Assembly (NCBI GenBank): GCA_023313575.1
Contig: JAJTTP010000003.1
Span: 1,922,001-1,986,000, forward strand
Length of the DNA: 64,000 bases
Direction: 5' to 3'
From: Eutypella sp. D-1
Taxonomy: Eukaryota; Ascomycota; Sordariomycetes; Xylariales; Diatrypaceae
Below, in pieces: positions 48,275 to 60,745 of the stretch (position 1 is its first letter; every line of letters begins with the position of its first letter). The translations under genes and the position numbers were made by a program. The notes beneath the pieces were generated by a model. The model saw nothing but the letters and a program-made list of their open reading frames with translations, was not told the DNA's origin and did not search any database.

Positions 48275-50962
48275 TTTGGCAAGAGGAATAGGGATATTCA
48301 AGAGGGATGCGGATAGGTAGCGGAAGGCATGCGGGAAGGTGAAAGAAGAAAAAAAAGGAGAAGGCGATTGAACTCAAGTGGTTCGTTTCAGTGGTTTAGG
48401 TTGATCTGCTTTGGGTTGGTCAGGTCTCTCTTTCTCTCTCTCTCCCCCTCTATCTCTCTATTTCTCTATCCATATCTCTCTTTGGAAGGATCTTTAGGAG
48501 GATCTTTAGGGACCTAGGAATCAAAGCCAAGACTGAAATTCCAAAATTCCAACCAAAGAGATGACATTAACAGCATCAAAGTAAGAAAGAGTACGAAGGT
48601 ACTTCTTGGTCTCGTTCTCGTATGTACGTATGCACGCCTTCTAAGCCTTGGGAGAGCTGGGGAGGCGGTACCTACCTGGTAAGGGGGGCTAATGCGTCAT
48701 GCGATTGACGGTTGGCCGGTTGTACAATAGAAGTAATGGTAGTAGTAGTGGTGGTGGTAGCGGCGTGGCGGTGGTGATGGTGGTGGTGGTGGTAATATTC
48801 CTTTCGGTTTCTATACCTCAAAGGCAGGCAGGTATGGATAGGTATACGGAGTTGTAAGGATAGTGAATGAAGAAAGTATCAAGACATTTCAGGTTTGCGC
48901 CGCAATTTCACCTTCGAACCGTGGTTTGTCTTTCTTGTCTTTTTTTTTCCCCTCTCTCTCTCTCTGCAGAATGATTGTGTGGAGGAAGTGAAACCCAATG
49001 ATTCCGGAATCAGTAAAATCGCCCCAGGTCCTGAACTGAAAAAGGCGACGAAGATGTAATAACTAAGTGGTTATGAAAGAGTATCGAGGATAGAGGAGTT
49101 TTGAAAATAAAGTAAAAAAAAAAAAAATTTAAAAGAATTCAGGATCTTCAAGATGCTGATCAGGGCCTCCTCTCCTCTCTAAGTTTTTCTCTCTTTTGGG
49201 CCTGGCCTGTTGTTTTTTTCTTCTTTCTAACTGAACCGTTCGTATGCAGGTAGGTAAGCAAAGTATGCACGAAATATGTACCACAGGGGGCCAAACAGCA
49301 GCAGCCTTGGAATGGAATCTAGTGTACTTGGGGATGGAATAATAATGAAAATGGTGTGATATGTACTACTGTTAATCGGATCTGCCAGAGAAAGAAGGGC
49401 AGTCGGGCAATCAGGCAATCAGGCAATCAGGTAATCAGAGGTGGTTTGAAGAACAAAAAGTATGTAATCCCTCCTCCGTATTGGGTAGTTGGTGATAGGT
49501 TTCCAGGTGGTTTGGGAGGTGTGCAAGTTGTCTGTACTTCCTTGGGTATAGTAGGATACTAAATAGAGTAAGGATGTACGTAAACCAAAGCAGCTCAAAG
49601 CAGCTAGTCAAAAGTAGTCAAAAGACGGGTCTACTTTCTCTCTCAGAAAAGAAAAAAAAGAGGTAGTTAGAAATTAGCTGGAAGGCGGGTAGGGGCGATC
49701 GGACACAGGATGGATGTCGTGGCTTGCAATGCAGAAACTCCAAGATGTCCCCGTATTCATTGATGGAGAGGAGTGCTGTATGTACTTAGGTAGTAGTACC
49801 TAGGTAATGTCAAAATTGCACAGCCTCCCTCCCTTGGTCTAAACCCCCTAACCGGGAGTCTAAACTGGACCTAAGGTATTCCTGAATATATACCTAAGTA
49901 CTTCAGGTGGCACTAATAAGTCGCCAGACAGGCTTGAACAGGTCCACGTACAGCCTGGGGGAAGTTGCCTAGCAAGCCTCGTTGCCTCGTAACACAAGCT
50001 TGCTTTGGCGGTTTGCTCGTACCTCAACTGCCAGAACTGCCCCCTTTACTTTACCCTGCCCCTGCCGTACTCACCTAGAAGCGACCCCGTATGTACAGTA
50101 TGTATGCAAGCAGCGACGAACCTGAGTCCAACTGATTGGTCTAGATGGTGCGGTTGTTGGTTTATGGTGGGGTCAAACAGGGATTACGTGCACTAAGGTA
50201 GCAGTAAGTATGTTTGGTGTGTGGCTGGTGGGGTTTCTCGGGGGAGTATGTACATCCTCTGCTACATAACATGTACTTTGTAACTGTCACTTTAAGGTTT
50301 GGAAGAGACTGCCCTGCCGGACCTGGGCAGTTCTAACCGCACAGACTTCGAGTGAGTATCTCGTGAGTATCTCTAATCTACACAATATTCGTAGGCTGCT
50401 ATCTACACTGATGCTTTCACACTTCCCGGAGACTATTCCAAGGTTTCCCTAGTACCTAAGTATGTATCTGTCAGTTCAACAGCGACAGCGACATAGCGAG
50501 CCTCAAATAGCAAAGTTGCAATCACGTCCCATATCCCCATCGTGTAGTGTGTGTAGTAGTGTCCTTATTATATATATACGAGATGATACGAGCTGAGGCT
50601 CCCTAACAAACAAAAAAGATATGAAGGGTTGTCAAACGCGTCATACCGAAAGTCGTCACATCTCATCAGCCACCGCTATACACTTTCCAACGGGGTCCGG
50701 CTCCATTCTAGTCAAATTAAGCAAATCCTCGATTCGTCTATTTTGGGATTAGACGACCCTAAACTGCCGTAATTTTGCGCCGCTCTCTCTCTCTCTCTCT
50801 CCGTCGATCTTTCAGCTAGAGCTGCGAAGCTTTAAAAAAAAGTCAAATGCCGTGCCTGAAACAAAATAAGGAGCCAAGAACAGCGCTTGCTTCCTCTGAT
50901 ACTTGTTTCGCTTAACACAAGGCTCAGCCCCCACATGACGATGCCTACATCTATCTAACCCT
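48275..50962. other. Intergenic 2.7 kb, upstream of DRS2
   Basis: DRS2 leader and promoter with a CT-rich tract (about 48424-48482), a GGT/GTA trinucleotide run (48737-48794), TAGTACCTAGGTAATG near 49794-49809 and a CT10 dinucleotide run (50782-50801) toward the hydrolase gene. No coding sequence supported. Confidence 0.5.
48737..48794. repeat. GTA/GGT trinucleotide microsatellite
   Basis: Imperfect GTAGTAGTGGTGGTGG and GGTGATGGTGGTGGTGG units in the DRS2 upstream region. Confidence 0.8.
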
Positions 50963-52201
50963 TCACAAGGAGGCCTTCAGCTCGTCGCCTAGCACTCTCT
51001 TGACGAAGGCCCCGATGTGCTGGTTAGATTCCTCAGGCTTCCGTATCAGGATCCAGTGGCTCGCGTTCGGGACGACCTCCACCCTGTAATCGCCGCTGAA
51101 GTGCTTCTCCTGGCCCTCGGCCAGCTTCATGGGCAGCGCGGCGTCGTTGTCCGTCGTGACCAGCATCGCGGGCTGCTCGATCTTGTAATGGGGGCGCTCC
51201 TGCACGAAGGCGATCTCGTCGTCCGAGTTCAGCTCGCGGGTCCGGTACCAGTTGCAGGGGCCGTGCAGGCCGTCCCGCAGGTACTCCTGCACGTAGAAGT
51301 CCAGCATTTCCGGCGCCATCAGCGGCGTGTCCCGGAGCCTGTCCACGCGGTCCTCGAGGAGCCCGACCTCGGTGCTGAACCCCGGCTCGCCCTCGGGCGT
51401 GGTCCCGCCGTACACGGCGTTCAGGAAACCCCGCATGCGTTCCGGCGACTTCTGCACCAGGTTCTCGGTCTCCCCGCTCGCGATCTGGAGCTGGTAGCGG
51501 AAGGTCGGGATCAGCTCGACCATCTTCTCCAGCGTGATCTTCACAGGCAGCGGCGGCGTAAATGGCACGCAGAAACCAAACACGCCCCTGACAAGCTCGG
51601 GGTAGTATAAAGTGAAGCGCCACTGTGCAAGGATTGAATTTAGCATATTTCACCATTGATCGAGTCTATGAATGCCAGAGAATGCCGGCTGGAGATTTTA
51701 AGGGAGAGGAAGTCGGGATTAAGGGGCGCTGTAAAGAAATTGCTTACAACAAACCAGGCTCCCCAGTCATGGCCACCGAGGATGATGGGCTGATCAGTAA
51801 CTTCCTTAATAAGCGTCGCGATATGAGCAGACATCTTCTTCAGTGTATACTCCTCGGCAGACTCCGGGGCAGATGTCCGGCCGTAGCCCAACATGTCCGG
51901 CACGACAACCTGCAAGTTCAGGGACAGAAGATAAGGGACCTGGTAACGCCATCCCATGCCAAGGTCCGGCCTGTCGAATGCTCACGTTAGTGATTCGCTG
52001 TCTAAAGGGGGCCCCAGGCTTCTTGGTTTGGCCCGACTACCCCCACACTACAGAAAAGACGTACCAGCCGTGGCAGAGAACGACAGTAGCGACAGGCGCG
52101 CCCTCGGGCTTCGCCAACATGTAGTGGTAGGTCAGGTCACCAATAGTAGTGAACTTGCGCTCGACCCTAGGGTCATCAGGAACAAGAGCGTCGACTGCCA
52201 T
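50963..52201 (-). CDS. Epoxide-hydrolase-like alpha/beta hydrolase
   Basis: Three exons, 52201-52065, 51970-51748 and 51622-50963, 339 residues. The first junction rebuilds HGWP (residues 44-47), the oxyanion-hole HGxP motif of epoxide hydrolases. The nucleophile motif is GGHDWGAW with Asp114. The cap domain has the length of soluble epoxide hydrolases and Tyr residues in the usual stretch. The catalytic His is in PNASHWILI (His309), with an acidic candidate in VTTDNDAALP. Such enzymes open epoxides to diols, or in some members dehalogenate; the substrate is unknown. No signal peptide, so cytosolic or peroxisomal (the end DELKASL is not a perfect PTS1 but ends SL rather than SKL). Confidence 0.9.
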
Positions 52202-53671
52202 TGTGAAGTCTGGGCTATATATGCCTCTAGATCAATATTGTCAACTTGATCTGATTCGTCACTTGCGAGTGTAATGCTGCGGCGCACTCGTCAGTTCAGG
52301 GTTAAACATAGGAGGGAACAGAGACCAATCCACGTAATGTGCAGGCCTCGAGCTAGCGAAGTGTACGTGTATCATCTGCTGACACCACCACCTTACTCGG
52401 GGAATATGGGCAGTGGCTACTCACGCTCGACCTGGGCAGTAAAATAAAATAAAATAGAAGATGTTCACGACTCGGAGGTCTATCTTAATCAAGTACTTAG
52501 TCAGAACGGGCGATGTGCGCTAAATCCCGTGAATCCCGTCGATATGCAGGCAAAGAAGTAAAGCGAACAGAGAAGCGATGCCACAAAATGGAAGAGATTA
52601 TTCTCCGTAACGCAAGGTCCCCTTGCGTACCACATACACATATATATAGTTTTCCCCCTACCTACGCAATCGGACAGTTGCGACCTACCAAATCCCGCCG
52701 AGACCGTTGGGAGGGGTTGAATTCCGCCCGCGGGCGACCGACGTACATGCTTAGCGCTCCGTCCCGGTGGGGTCATTTTCAGGGGCTTACCTTACATACT
52801 TCCTGGATATGTAGTAGCTTATTTGTTACGGAGTTCTGCTGCCATAAAGGATGGGCATTATATGGACTGGGCTGGATTGGGGGGAGGCAAGGAGGGAACA
52901 TTCATGCCTCGGCAGGAAATATTGCTATGCGACAAGGGGGTACATGTCTGGGCACGCATACTACAACGGTTGATGAAGTACCCCGTCTAAAATAAGTGGA
53001 CCTCGGGAACCGGTCCCCTTCGGTCCCCGCTTGAGCAAGCAACTGAGAGAGCCCAGGCTGGTGGAGACGGGTCTATCCGGTGCTTTCAGTCCCCCCGACA
53101 GAATACGGCCCGATAAAATACTCATACTCTATTCTGAAAACTGATAAACATCACCGTTTGTTAACTCCGGCGCTTGTCGTAAGGGACCGAGGCTCGAACG
53201 AACAAGTCGACCGTGCTACGCGCCGAGGTGTTACATTTCATAATCATCATACGGCGCGTGGGTATAAAGAATAAAGCTCACTAATGCAGGTCGCTCTCGT
53301 CTAACCTGATCCTCAAGCATCATTGTGAATGGATGTTTGTTGATCAAGTGCGACTCGTAAATCTGCCAAGACATCAGAGCATCATCATAATTCATCTTGC
53401 CTTGTTTTCCCTTATCGCTAGAAACTATCAACCGCACGCCCTCGATTCTCCCTGGGGTATATGAAATCCGTTCGACTAATCGCCCATCACCGGCCCAAGT
53501 CCAACGCGGGTTCCGCGGCTCTTGGGGTCCTTTCAATACCCAGTTAGCATTCATGGCAGCCAAAAGCAAACCCCGACATACCCCTTCCCTCCCTGTAACA
53601 CCATGACCCTTGAACGCCATTTTAGAACCCAGCGAAAGAAAGGTGTGGATATGAAAGGGACGAACGAAATG
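52202..53671. other. Intergenic 1.5 kb with one uncertain open frame
   Basis: Promoter side of the hydrolase gene and 3' side of the pinin-domain gene. A minus-strand frame at 53620-53231 (129 codons, beginning MAFKGHGVTGREGVC, with MSWQIYESHLINKHPFTMML) looks somewhat protein-like but matches no family I know, so I list it only here and as a finding. Confidence 0.4.
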
Positions 53672-54750
53672 TTAGTATATGACGGTGTCTTCCGCTTCCT
53701 CGACCATGACGTCGCCAGTCTCGTCTGATTCTCTCTCGTGGCCGACCTTGGCGGCTTGCGGGGGAGTATGATTAGTAGAATCAGGCTGCGAAACTTCAGT
53801 GGGACGATCATCGGCGTTCTTACGCGGTGTTTGCTTGGGCTCTGGTGTGGGAGGCGCAGGGGGCTCGGCAGCGACGCTCGGTACACCCAACCTCTGTGCT
53901 TTGCGCCGTTTGAAATCGGACGCCTCCCTCTCAATCGCATCCTCGGCATCCTGGATCTGGTCTTCGATAATTTCCTTTTGCTGTTCTGTAGGCTTCCAAG
54001 GCAGGTAATACTATCGGAATGAGTAACTTGGTAACTGCGTTGTTTGTAGCAGGGCAAACTTACTATCTTCGGGTCACTTCTGGTCTGCAGAAACCGTGCC
54101 GTCGCAAGCATGTGCGAGTGTCTTGTTTGCATCTAGACCAGCTTCCTGTTAGTGGTCCAATCACCAATCGAGGGAAGCGAGTACGCGAGTACGAGAAAGA
54201 GTATCCTTACAACTCGCTCGTCAAATTTGACCTGTTCAATCTTTCGCGCGGCGTTCAGGTTGGCGAGCTTCTCCTGTCTCTGTTTGTCATCCTCGGCCCG
54301 TTGTTGGGAGACTCTTGCATGTTGCCGTCGCTCAATGTCCTGCCGTCTCTTCTGCTGAGAGCTGGTGGAGGAATTGGTCTGACTCAATGTGTTGAGAAAG
54401 GTACCGAACAAGCGCTTCCCGCGCCGCTTTTCCTCTAGCGATGCGCTTGGGCGACGACCTGCGCTCCGGTCACTCAACACATGCGACGCTTCGGAAGATG
54501 CGCCTCTTTCAGCCAGAGGCCCTTCTATCCTACTCCTCTTTGGTGAGACCGTGTGCTCAGGCGCAACAGGTGAGGGCGAAGGAGCTTTGCGCTTTTGCGC
54601 CGTATTGCGATCACCGTCCGTCTCGATAGCCTTTATGTCCGCGACTGGACTGGGCTGTCTAGGCGGGCTGCTAGAGTCTGTCAGTCGACAACATCTTCTA
54701 TGCGACGGAAAAGCACAACGCATATCTCACCTGTTCTCAACGGCAGACAT
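53672..54750 (-). CDS. Pinin/SDK/memA domain protein
   Basis: Four exons, 54750-54731, 54670-54211, 54132-54064 and 54010-53672, 295 residues; all phases close. The 20-base first exon gives MSAVEN. Residues 9-85 are Ser/Pro/Arg-rich with SPKRSR-type motifs. The pinin_SDK_memA domain runs from about residue 92 to 225: KRLFGTFLNTLSQTN, then charged helix EDDKQRQEKLANLNAARKIE, QVKFDERV, RHSHMLATARFLQTRSDPKI and YYLPWKPTEQQKEIIEDQI. The tail is Pro/Glu-rich. In animals pinin joins the exon junction and PSAP complexes and links splicing with other nuclear events; the fungal role is less known. The gene is divergent from RDS3 with 928 bases between the starts. Confidence 0.88.
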
Positions 54751-55678
54751 ATTGGAGGAATTGGATAACCGGGTAATGAGGTGGTGGGGTAATGAAGTAG
54801 ATATAATTTGGGTCAACCAAAAGTCCTTGAGTAGTGGGTATAGACTTTAGAAGCAAATGAGATTATGGAAGAATTGCGCAAAAAAACATAGATACCTACC
54901 TAGGTAGGATAAGATAGCGCCTTGGGGACAAAGTGAGGAGAATGTGTAATTGATTGACCCGAGGAAACAAGACGGCGGGAATGAAAAAGAATGGCAAGGC
55001 TGTGTGAATGTTTGAAGTTGCCGATTCCAAGGTTGCTGACGGGTGAAACCAACCCGTCTACCAGTCTACATCCTTCCCTTCCCGTCCTCTATGCATACCT
55101 AGGTCCCTAGGTAGTATGTAGATAAGAGATGCCCTTGCCTGCCTATCATGCCTATCTGCTTGTGTTATGCAATACTTCCATACTCGGCTGCCTGGGCATG
55201 CATAAGTGGCAGCTGCAAGACTAGAAGGGGCTAGCTAGTCTAGCCCCGCATTGCATATATCTCAACCCTGGAACCCTTTCACTTTTAGAGCTAGCTAATT
55301 ACCTAATACATAAGTCCATAGCCCTGGAGCCCTGGAGAGCTATGTAGAGCTAGGAGCTTATTTGGAACGGTCGGAAGAAATCTCCAAAGTGGTGGGAGTG
55401 TACTTAGGTACTTGCATATATGTAGTGGCAAGGCTGAGAAATCACCTGCGCATCCCTCTGCGCGCCGCCATCATCTCATTATTTCATTATCTCATTATCA
55501 CAACCTTGAATACCTACCCAAGTAGTCGCGACCACACCTACACCTACGTGTTCCTATCACCAACTGCCTCCTCTACCTCACCTCTCATCTGCACCTTTGT
55601 ATATCTGTTGACACTTTCCCAAGAACGGCGCCTTGCTTATTGTGTTGTTTGTCTGTTCTCACAACTTCGAGCAACATC
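54751..55678. promoter_or_regulatory. Shared promoter region of two splicing-related genes
   Basis: This 928-base spacer lies between the start codons of the pinin-domain gene (minus) and RDS3 (plus). It contains two palindromic copies, ATACCTACCTAGGTAGG (54892-54908) and CCTAGGTCCCTAGGTAG (55098-55114). No coding sequence seen. Confidence 0.5.
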
Positions 55679-56207
55679 ATGTCGCGTCATCACCCGTAAG
55701 TCCACGCTACCCTACCATCCCTTTACTTATAATATACAGCAGGATATACAGCAGGACCTCACCGCTAACCCTAACTTCTCCCAACCGCAGTGACCTGGTA
55801 ATGTGCCGCAAGCAGTCCGGCATCGCCATCGGCCGGCTCTGCGACAAGTGCGACGGCAAGTGTCCCGTGTGCGATTCCTACGTGCGGCCGACGACCCTCG
55901 TGCGCATCTGCGACGAGTGCAGCTTCGGCAACTACCAGAACAAGTGCGTCGTGTGCGGCGGTGAGGGTATCTCCGACGCCTTCTACTGCTTCGAGTGCAC
56001 CCGCCTCGAGAAGGACCGCGACGGGTGTCCCAAGATTATAAATCTCGGAAGTTCAAGGACAGACGTGAGTCTTAACAACGCCTCTCAACGCTGCTTGCTA
56101 CCCAGCCTCTATATCCGTATTCGAAACTCCCCCCATACTCGAACTATTATACTGACTCCATACTGCAGTTGTTCTATCAAAAGAAAACAAATCGGTCGGG
56201 GTACTAG
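55679..56207 (+). CDS. RDS3: Splicing factor RDS3 / PHF5A (SF3b subunit)
   Basis: Three exons, 55679-55695, 55791-56064 and 56169-56207, 109 residues, as expected for the family (107-110). It starts [16 protein letters not shown]. Cys residues at 11, 23, 26, 30, 33, 46, 49, 58, 61, 72, 75 and 85 form the CxxC pairs that bind three zinc ions in the knotted fold. It ends [14 protein letters not shown] then [15 protein letters not shown]3/PHF5A is a core subunit of SF3b in the U2 snRNP and helps hold the branch-point adenosine. The first exon has only 17 bases and the last 39, so simple gene finders can miss both ends. Confidence 0.96.
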
Positions 56208-59200
56208 TACCGGTGTTGCCCGGGTCTGGGCGAAGGGGTGTATGTATACCGCAATTTAGGAAGCATTTCGATGCGGCCATCTTGTGATGATCGAGGGGAG
56301 TTTTTTCTCGCACCATATTTGCATCGAACGGCGTTTGGCGATTCTACGGCGGTGAAAAGAAAAAAACCTCGGTCGATAATTAATTTACAGCGATATTCAA
56401 ACGAGTAATTTCTCGCGGTACAATCGGGCTTCACATCCTACCACACGGCTTCCCATGGGTTTTCGAGGTTCAGAAACTATATGAAAATAAGTGCTTGGTG
56501 ATAATGATAACAGCGATGTATATTACACAGCGAACCTACCAAGACTTGGGAAACGAGGCCATGACGATGCCGAGGGTAAAGGAGCCAGTGAATATGTGAA
56601 AATTCACAGGCCTGGATGTTCAGCAGCTTCATATAACTATTTCATATCAAGATCCAAGACATGTATCTTCCGATGGCCACTCTTTGTGATTTCCCAAGAG
56701 GACCATTATCCTATATGTATGGACACCGGCTGTCGTCCATAGATTGCGGGACGTGGTTGCCGCTACAGATTCCATCATCGTGATAGCGTTGTCCACAACG
56801 CGCGACGTCCCCAGCCAGTTTATCGGGGTCTAACCGTCACCTGGGGGCGTGAGCAAGGACCACGAGGGTACTATCATGACATCACCAGCTCCTATCCTAG
56901 CCTTCTGTTCAAACCCCACAACGAGGTTCGCGATATCTTGGACTGGAAAGACAGGCAGCGTCATCGTGGATAGCATGAGATGGATACAATGAGGACTCGG
57001 AGTTCGTTTCCATACCCCGAGAACGGTGCAAGGAATTGTCTAGGCTAGCTGCGCCAAAGCTATGGGGTATGTATCAAGCATCTGAGAAACCAGGACACGG
57101 AGGTGTACATATAGCGACCGAGCAATATCTAATCGGACAGTATCTAAAAGGCCAGTCAAGACAGGCTCGAGGGCGAACTCTCGAGGCAGAAGACACTGGC
57201 ACAGAATCATCGGAGAAGGCAACAAGATACCAATGGCGTCAATCTACCTTGACAACAGGAGCTGACGCCCCCCTTTTTCCCATCCACGGCATGCCACGGA
57301 CAGCAACGAGCATACAGAAGGCATAGCCACAACTTGGGGTGAGATATACCAGCTACTTTCGCCCTACCGTCAAGGGGAAAGGAATTCGACTGTAGAGTAG
57401 AGAATATAGAAGCCGTTGGCACGTGTGTTCCGCCAAGTTTAACCTCACATAGGAACACATCTCAGAGAAGGCCGGAGACGTGAAACCCAGGGCCCACGTG
57501 CCTCGTGATCACCCGCAGTACAGTTAGCTCCCAAAATAATCGTTGTACAAACACAATGTAAGCAATATTGATGAGTCCGGACTGAGATGCCAAAGAGTGT
57601 ATGCGGTGTTGTTTCTATCCTAGCTTAAGAGCCAACGTCGGACGCGTGAGATCAAGCTATTTAAGTTTCAGTCGCCCCGGGGAAGGACCATAGCACTATT
57701 TTACAAGTACCGTCATTGCTGCTACCTGTCGATCGCTGACCTACTACTCTACTCGCCGTGCTTTGACTTGGAGACTGTCCACCGGCATCCGAACATGAAG
57801 CAAGAAGTGAATGAGGTGGCCGACGGAGCCAAGGACGAAAAGGGTCGTGGTTCGAAACAAGCCCAGGCCGGTTGTATCTATATATAACGGTATCCCAGTC
57901 CTGACTATGACACTGACTGTGGCTATAAGAGGTGACTTGGGGACTGTATCCGATGACCCCCGCCAAAGGTACTTCGGAAAAATAGACCACCGCCCTGACA
58001 AGAGGTGCTTGGCCAGTTCTACTTTACGGCCCTACTATAAATGAAACATCGCAGCGAGACAAAGACCACCAGGTGGCCTACCGCCCAGAAAGCCGGCAAA
58101 CCTGCCATAGCTGCACCATTTGCGTATCTGTAGTCACGGCTGACTAGCTGTGGCTGTGGATATTCGCCGATGGGCAAGCTCCCGCTAACTAGTTGATGTG
58201 CCAACTTGTAAATAGGTAGTATTATTCTATCGTTATCCAGGGGATGGGACAGAGGCAGATAGGATTCGCTGAAGCGGTGGCACAAGAGTCTTCGGGAACG
58301 CCCGGAAACGAAACCAGAAGTTATGGACATGTTCGCGTCCACGATCGGACACGTCGCAAACTGCACCTGGCTATACGCGCCAACAGAAGTTGCATGGCCG
58401 GCCCATTTACCGAACGTCACAACAGGAAACTGACCTACGGCCCACGTCGCTATACACGAACAACATGATGCCAGCGACACGCCAAGAAACGTGGGTAGCA
58501 AGGAGTTCCACGGGTTCTTCAAGGAGGCGTGGGCTATCGCTAAGCTGGCTAAGGTGCTCCAAACTCACGAAGAGGGGTTACATCCATTAGGCAATGTCAC
58601 TGAGGGCTTGAAGCACCGTCCCCACAACGCACTTGGCAGGATCGCTGCCGACTCGACATCATCGTCGCGTCGCGGTGCTCGGCAGCATGAGCCGGGGCCG
58701 CGTCGGGGGCGCGAGTTTCAAGTGAGGAGGTTGGTGGCGGGGTGCTCAAGTGCGGGCTCCTCGATGCCTCGTGCTGCCCCGCGAACGACTTCGTCAGCCC
58801 AGAGGCGCAGCCAGTCAATGTCACGGGACGGCCATGGTGTTGGGTAAGTAGTTCGTGGGGGTTGATAGTGTGTGACCACCTACCTAGGAGAGCAGAGACG
58901 CACTTAATTAGATAGAAGTCTGGAATCGCGCGAGTACCTCCCTATGATCACGGAGTTATAGTGGTATTTCGTTCTAGAAACTCCCTTTTTAGTTAAGGAG
59001 CCAGCCTCCTTCAAACCATCAATCGTAGATTTATTAATTTCGTTTACCAGCCTCCCCCGAAAGGTCGATGCTTTATGGGGTTGTTCCGTTGGCACTTGCT
59101 TAGGAGCGGTGAGATGGAGTGCTTCTTCCGGCGAAGTCCTTTTCTTCTCTCGATCTTTGTGTATTTCAACACTTATGCACGAGAGAAACACTCCTGAGAC

Positions 59201-60745
59201 GCTGACTGGACTGAATAAATAGACTTGGCTATTTACTAATCTATGCATGAATTATGGTAGTCCCAGTGACGTGCATCGTGCAGCTGCGAATACCGCGCGG
59301 ATATGCAGTGTTTACACGCATATGTACGATGTTATTGTTCCAGTAGGTAGTACAGCCTATAGTCCATAGTAGTCAGCTTGGGGTGGGCGGCAGAAGATGG
59401 AAGATGGCTTCATGATAGGCGGAGCTTTAGAAGCTAAGATGTTTTGGTTGCACGGAAACCTGATTGTAGTGTAGAAGTGGAAAATAGTACAACAACTTGA
59501 GTTGCTTAAAGTAATTGGCCCACGGGTGGCTTTCCCGCGATATTGATAGGTGGGTGGTTCTACAAGTAATGGTTGCGAACCAAAATAGTTAAAAGGCATA
59601 TCAATGCTTTTCGGGTTTTACATCCACTTCATTCTTTTTTATACTGAAATCTGACCTACGACAGATGGAATTGTAGTGGTAGATCTAGTTTACTACTGGG
59701 AAGTTACTGCTACGCTTTGACCAGATTTCGACAAGAGCTTTTGCTACGATGTTGGTTAAGTACTTCGTAGATACAGCTAAGGAAAGGTATATCATCGGAA
59801 GAAAATCCGTTCTCTAATGTGTACATAGATGTAGGTGGGATTTATTTTGGTACCTGCCTCAGTTATGATGTTGATTGTTTTGATTGGGCCCGTTAAGTTT
59901 TATCGATAGCACCTACCCACACTCTGCCATAACCTACGTATACAAGTACTTAAGTAGATCACTTGGCATCAGAAGTCCTAGTGGGGCAAACGGGCGATCA
60001 GCACTATTTTATCCGTAGTCGCACAAGTGGAACTGCACGTCGGCGGGGATCCTGGTGAAACAACCTTTCCTAATTAAGCCCCCGTTGCTATGGAGACAAC
60101 ATACAACAATCAATCTTACCTTACAATAGCAACACAAAATAACTTAAACCTACGGGTAAGCACCTATTAACGCGGGAAATAATACCTGCGTCCTATTACT
60201 GTTGATCATTCGCATTGCCTTCCCGTCGCATCGCATCGCATTCATCAATCCCGCATTCGCATCTGCAATTCGCACCTGCATTTTCCCCCTCCATTGGTCT
60301 CAAATCTCTCAGACATCTGGCGAATAGCTTCACCTTTCTCTCTCTTCTCTCCCATTCGTTTTCAGAGTGTTGCAGTCGCATCACCAAGATCACACAGGCC
60401 ATCATACCGGCCCACGCAACGCTCTGTCTACTTTTACATATTCGCCTAGGATGCATTGACAGTAACCTAATGTTCCCGAGGTTTTGATCTAACCAACTTA
60501 ACGAAGCACTGACCTCAAGATCCATAATCAGAGATTTCTCTATCCAACCACTAGTGGAAAGCAAGATCAATGACATTGCGCTTCATTAATTACTCTAAAC
60601 AACATACAATCACCACCTTCGTTGACTAGTTCTTCCCGTGTCCCCGAGTCAAAGTTAAACAGACTCTTTCTACTGTAAACAATCCCCGCCTATACTCACC
60701 ATACTTCCGCCTCAACGCGCGCCGACGAGGCGGGGTATATACAAC
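56208..60745. other. Gene-poor 4.5 kb
   Basis: The longest stretch without a recognised gene. The minus strand has several open frames (58522-58019, 58001-57744, 57225-57040, 59248-58904) separated by stops and frame changes, with no family match I can name. They could be a decayed gene or chance. The last part (about 60590-60745) is the pyrimidine- and CA-rich leader of ASE1. Confidence 0.5.

Noticed and set aside
50997..51656. Long frames on both strands over the epoxide-hydrolase exon 3
   Set aside because: Shadows of the conserved hydrolase frame.
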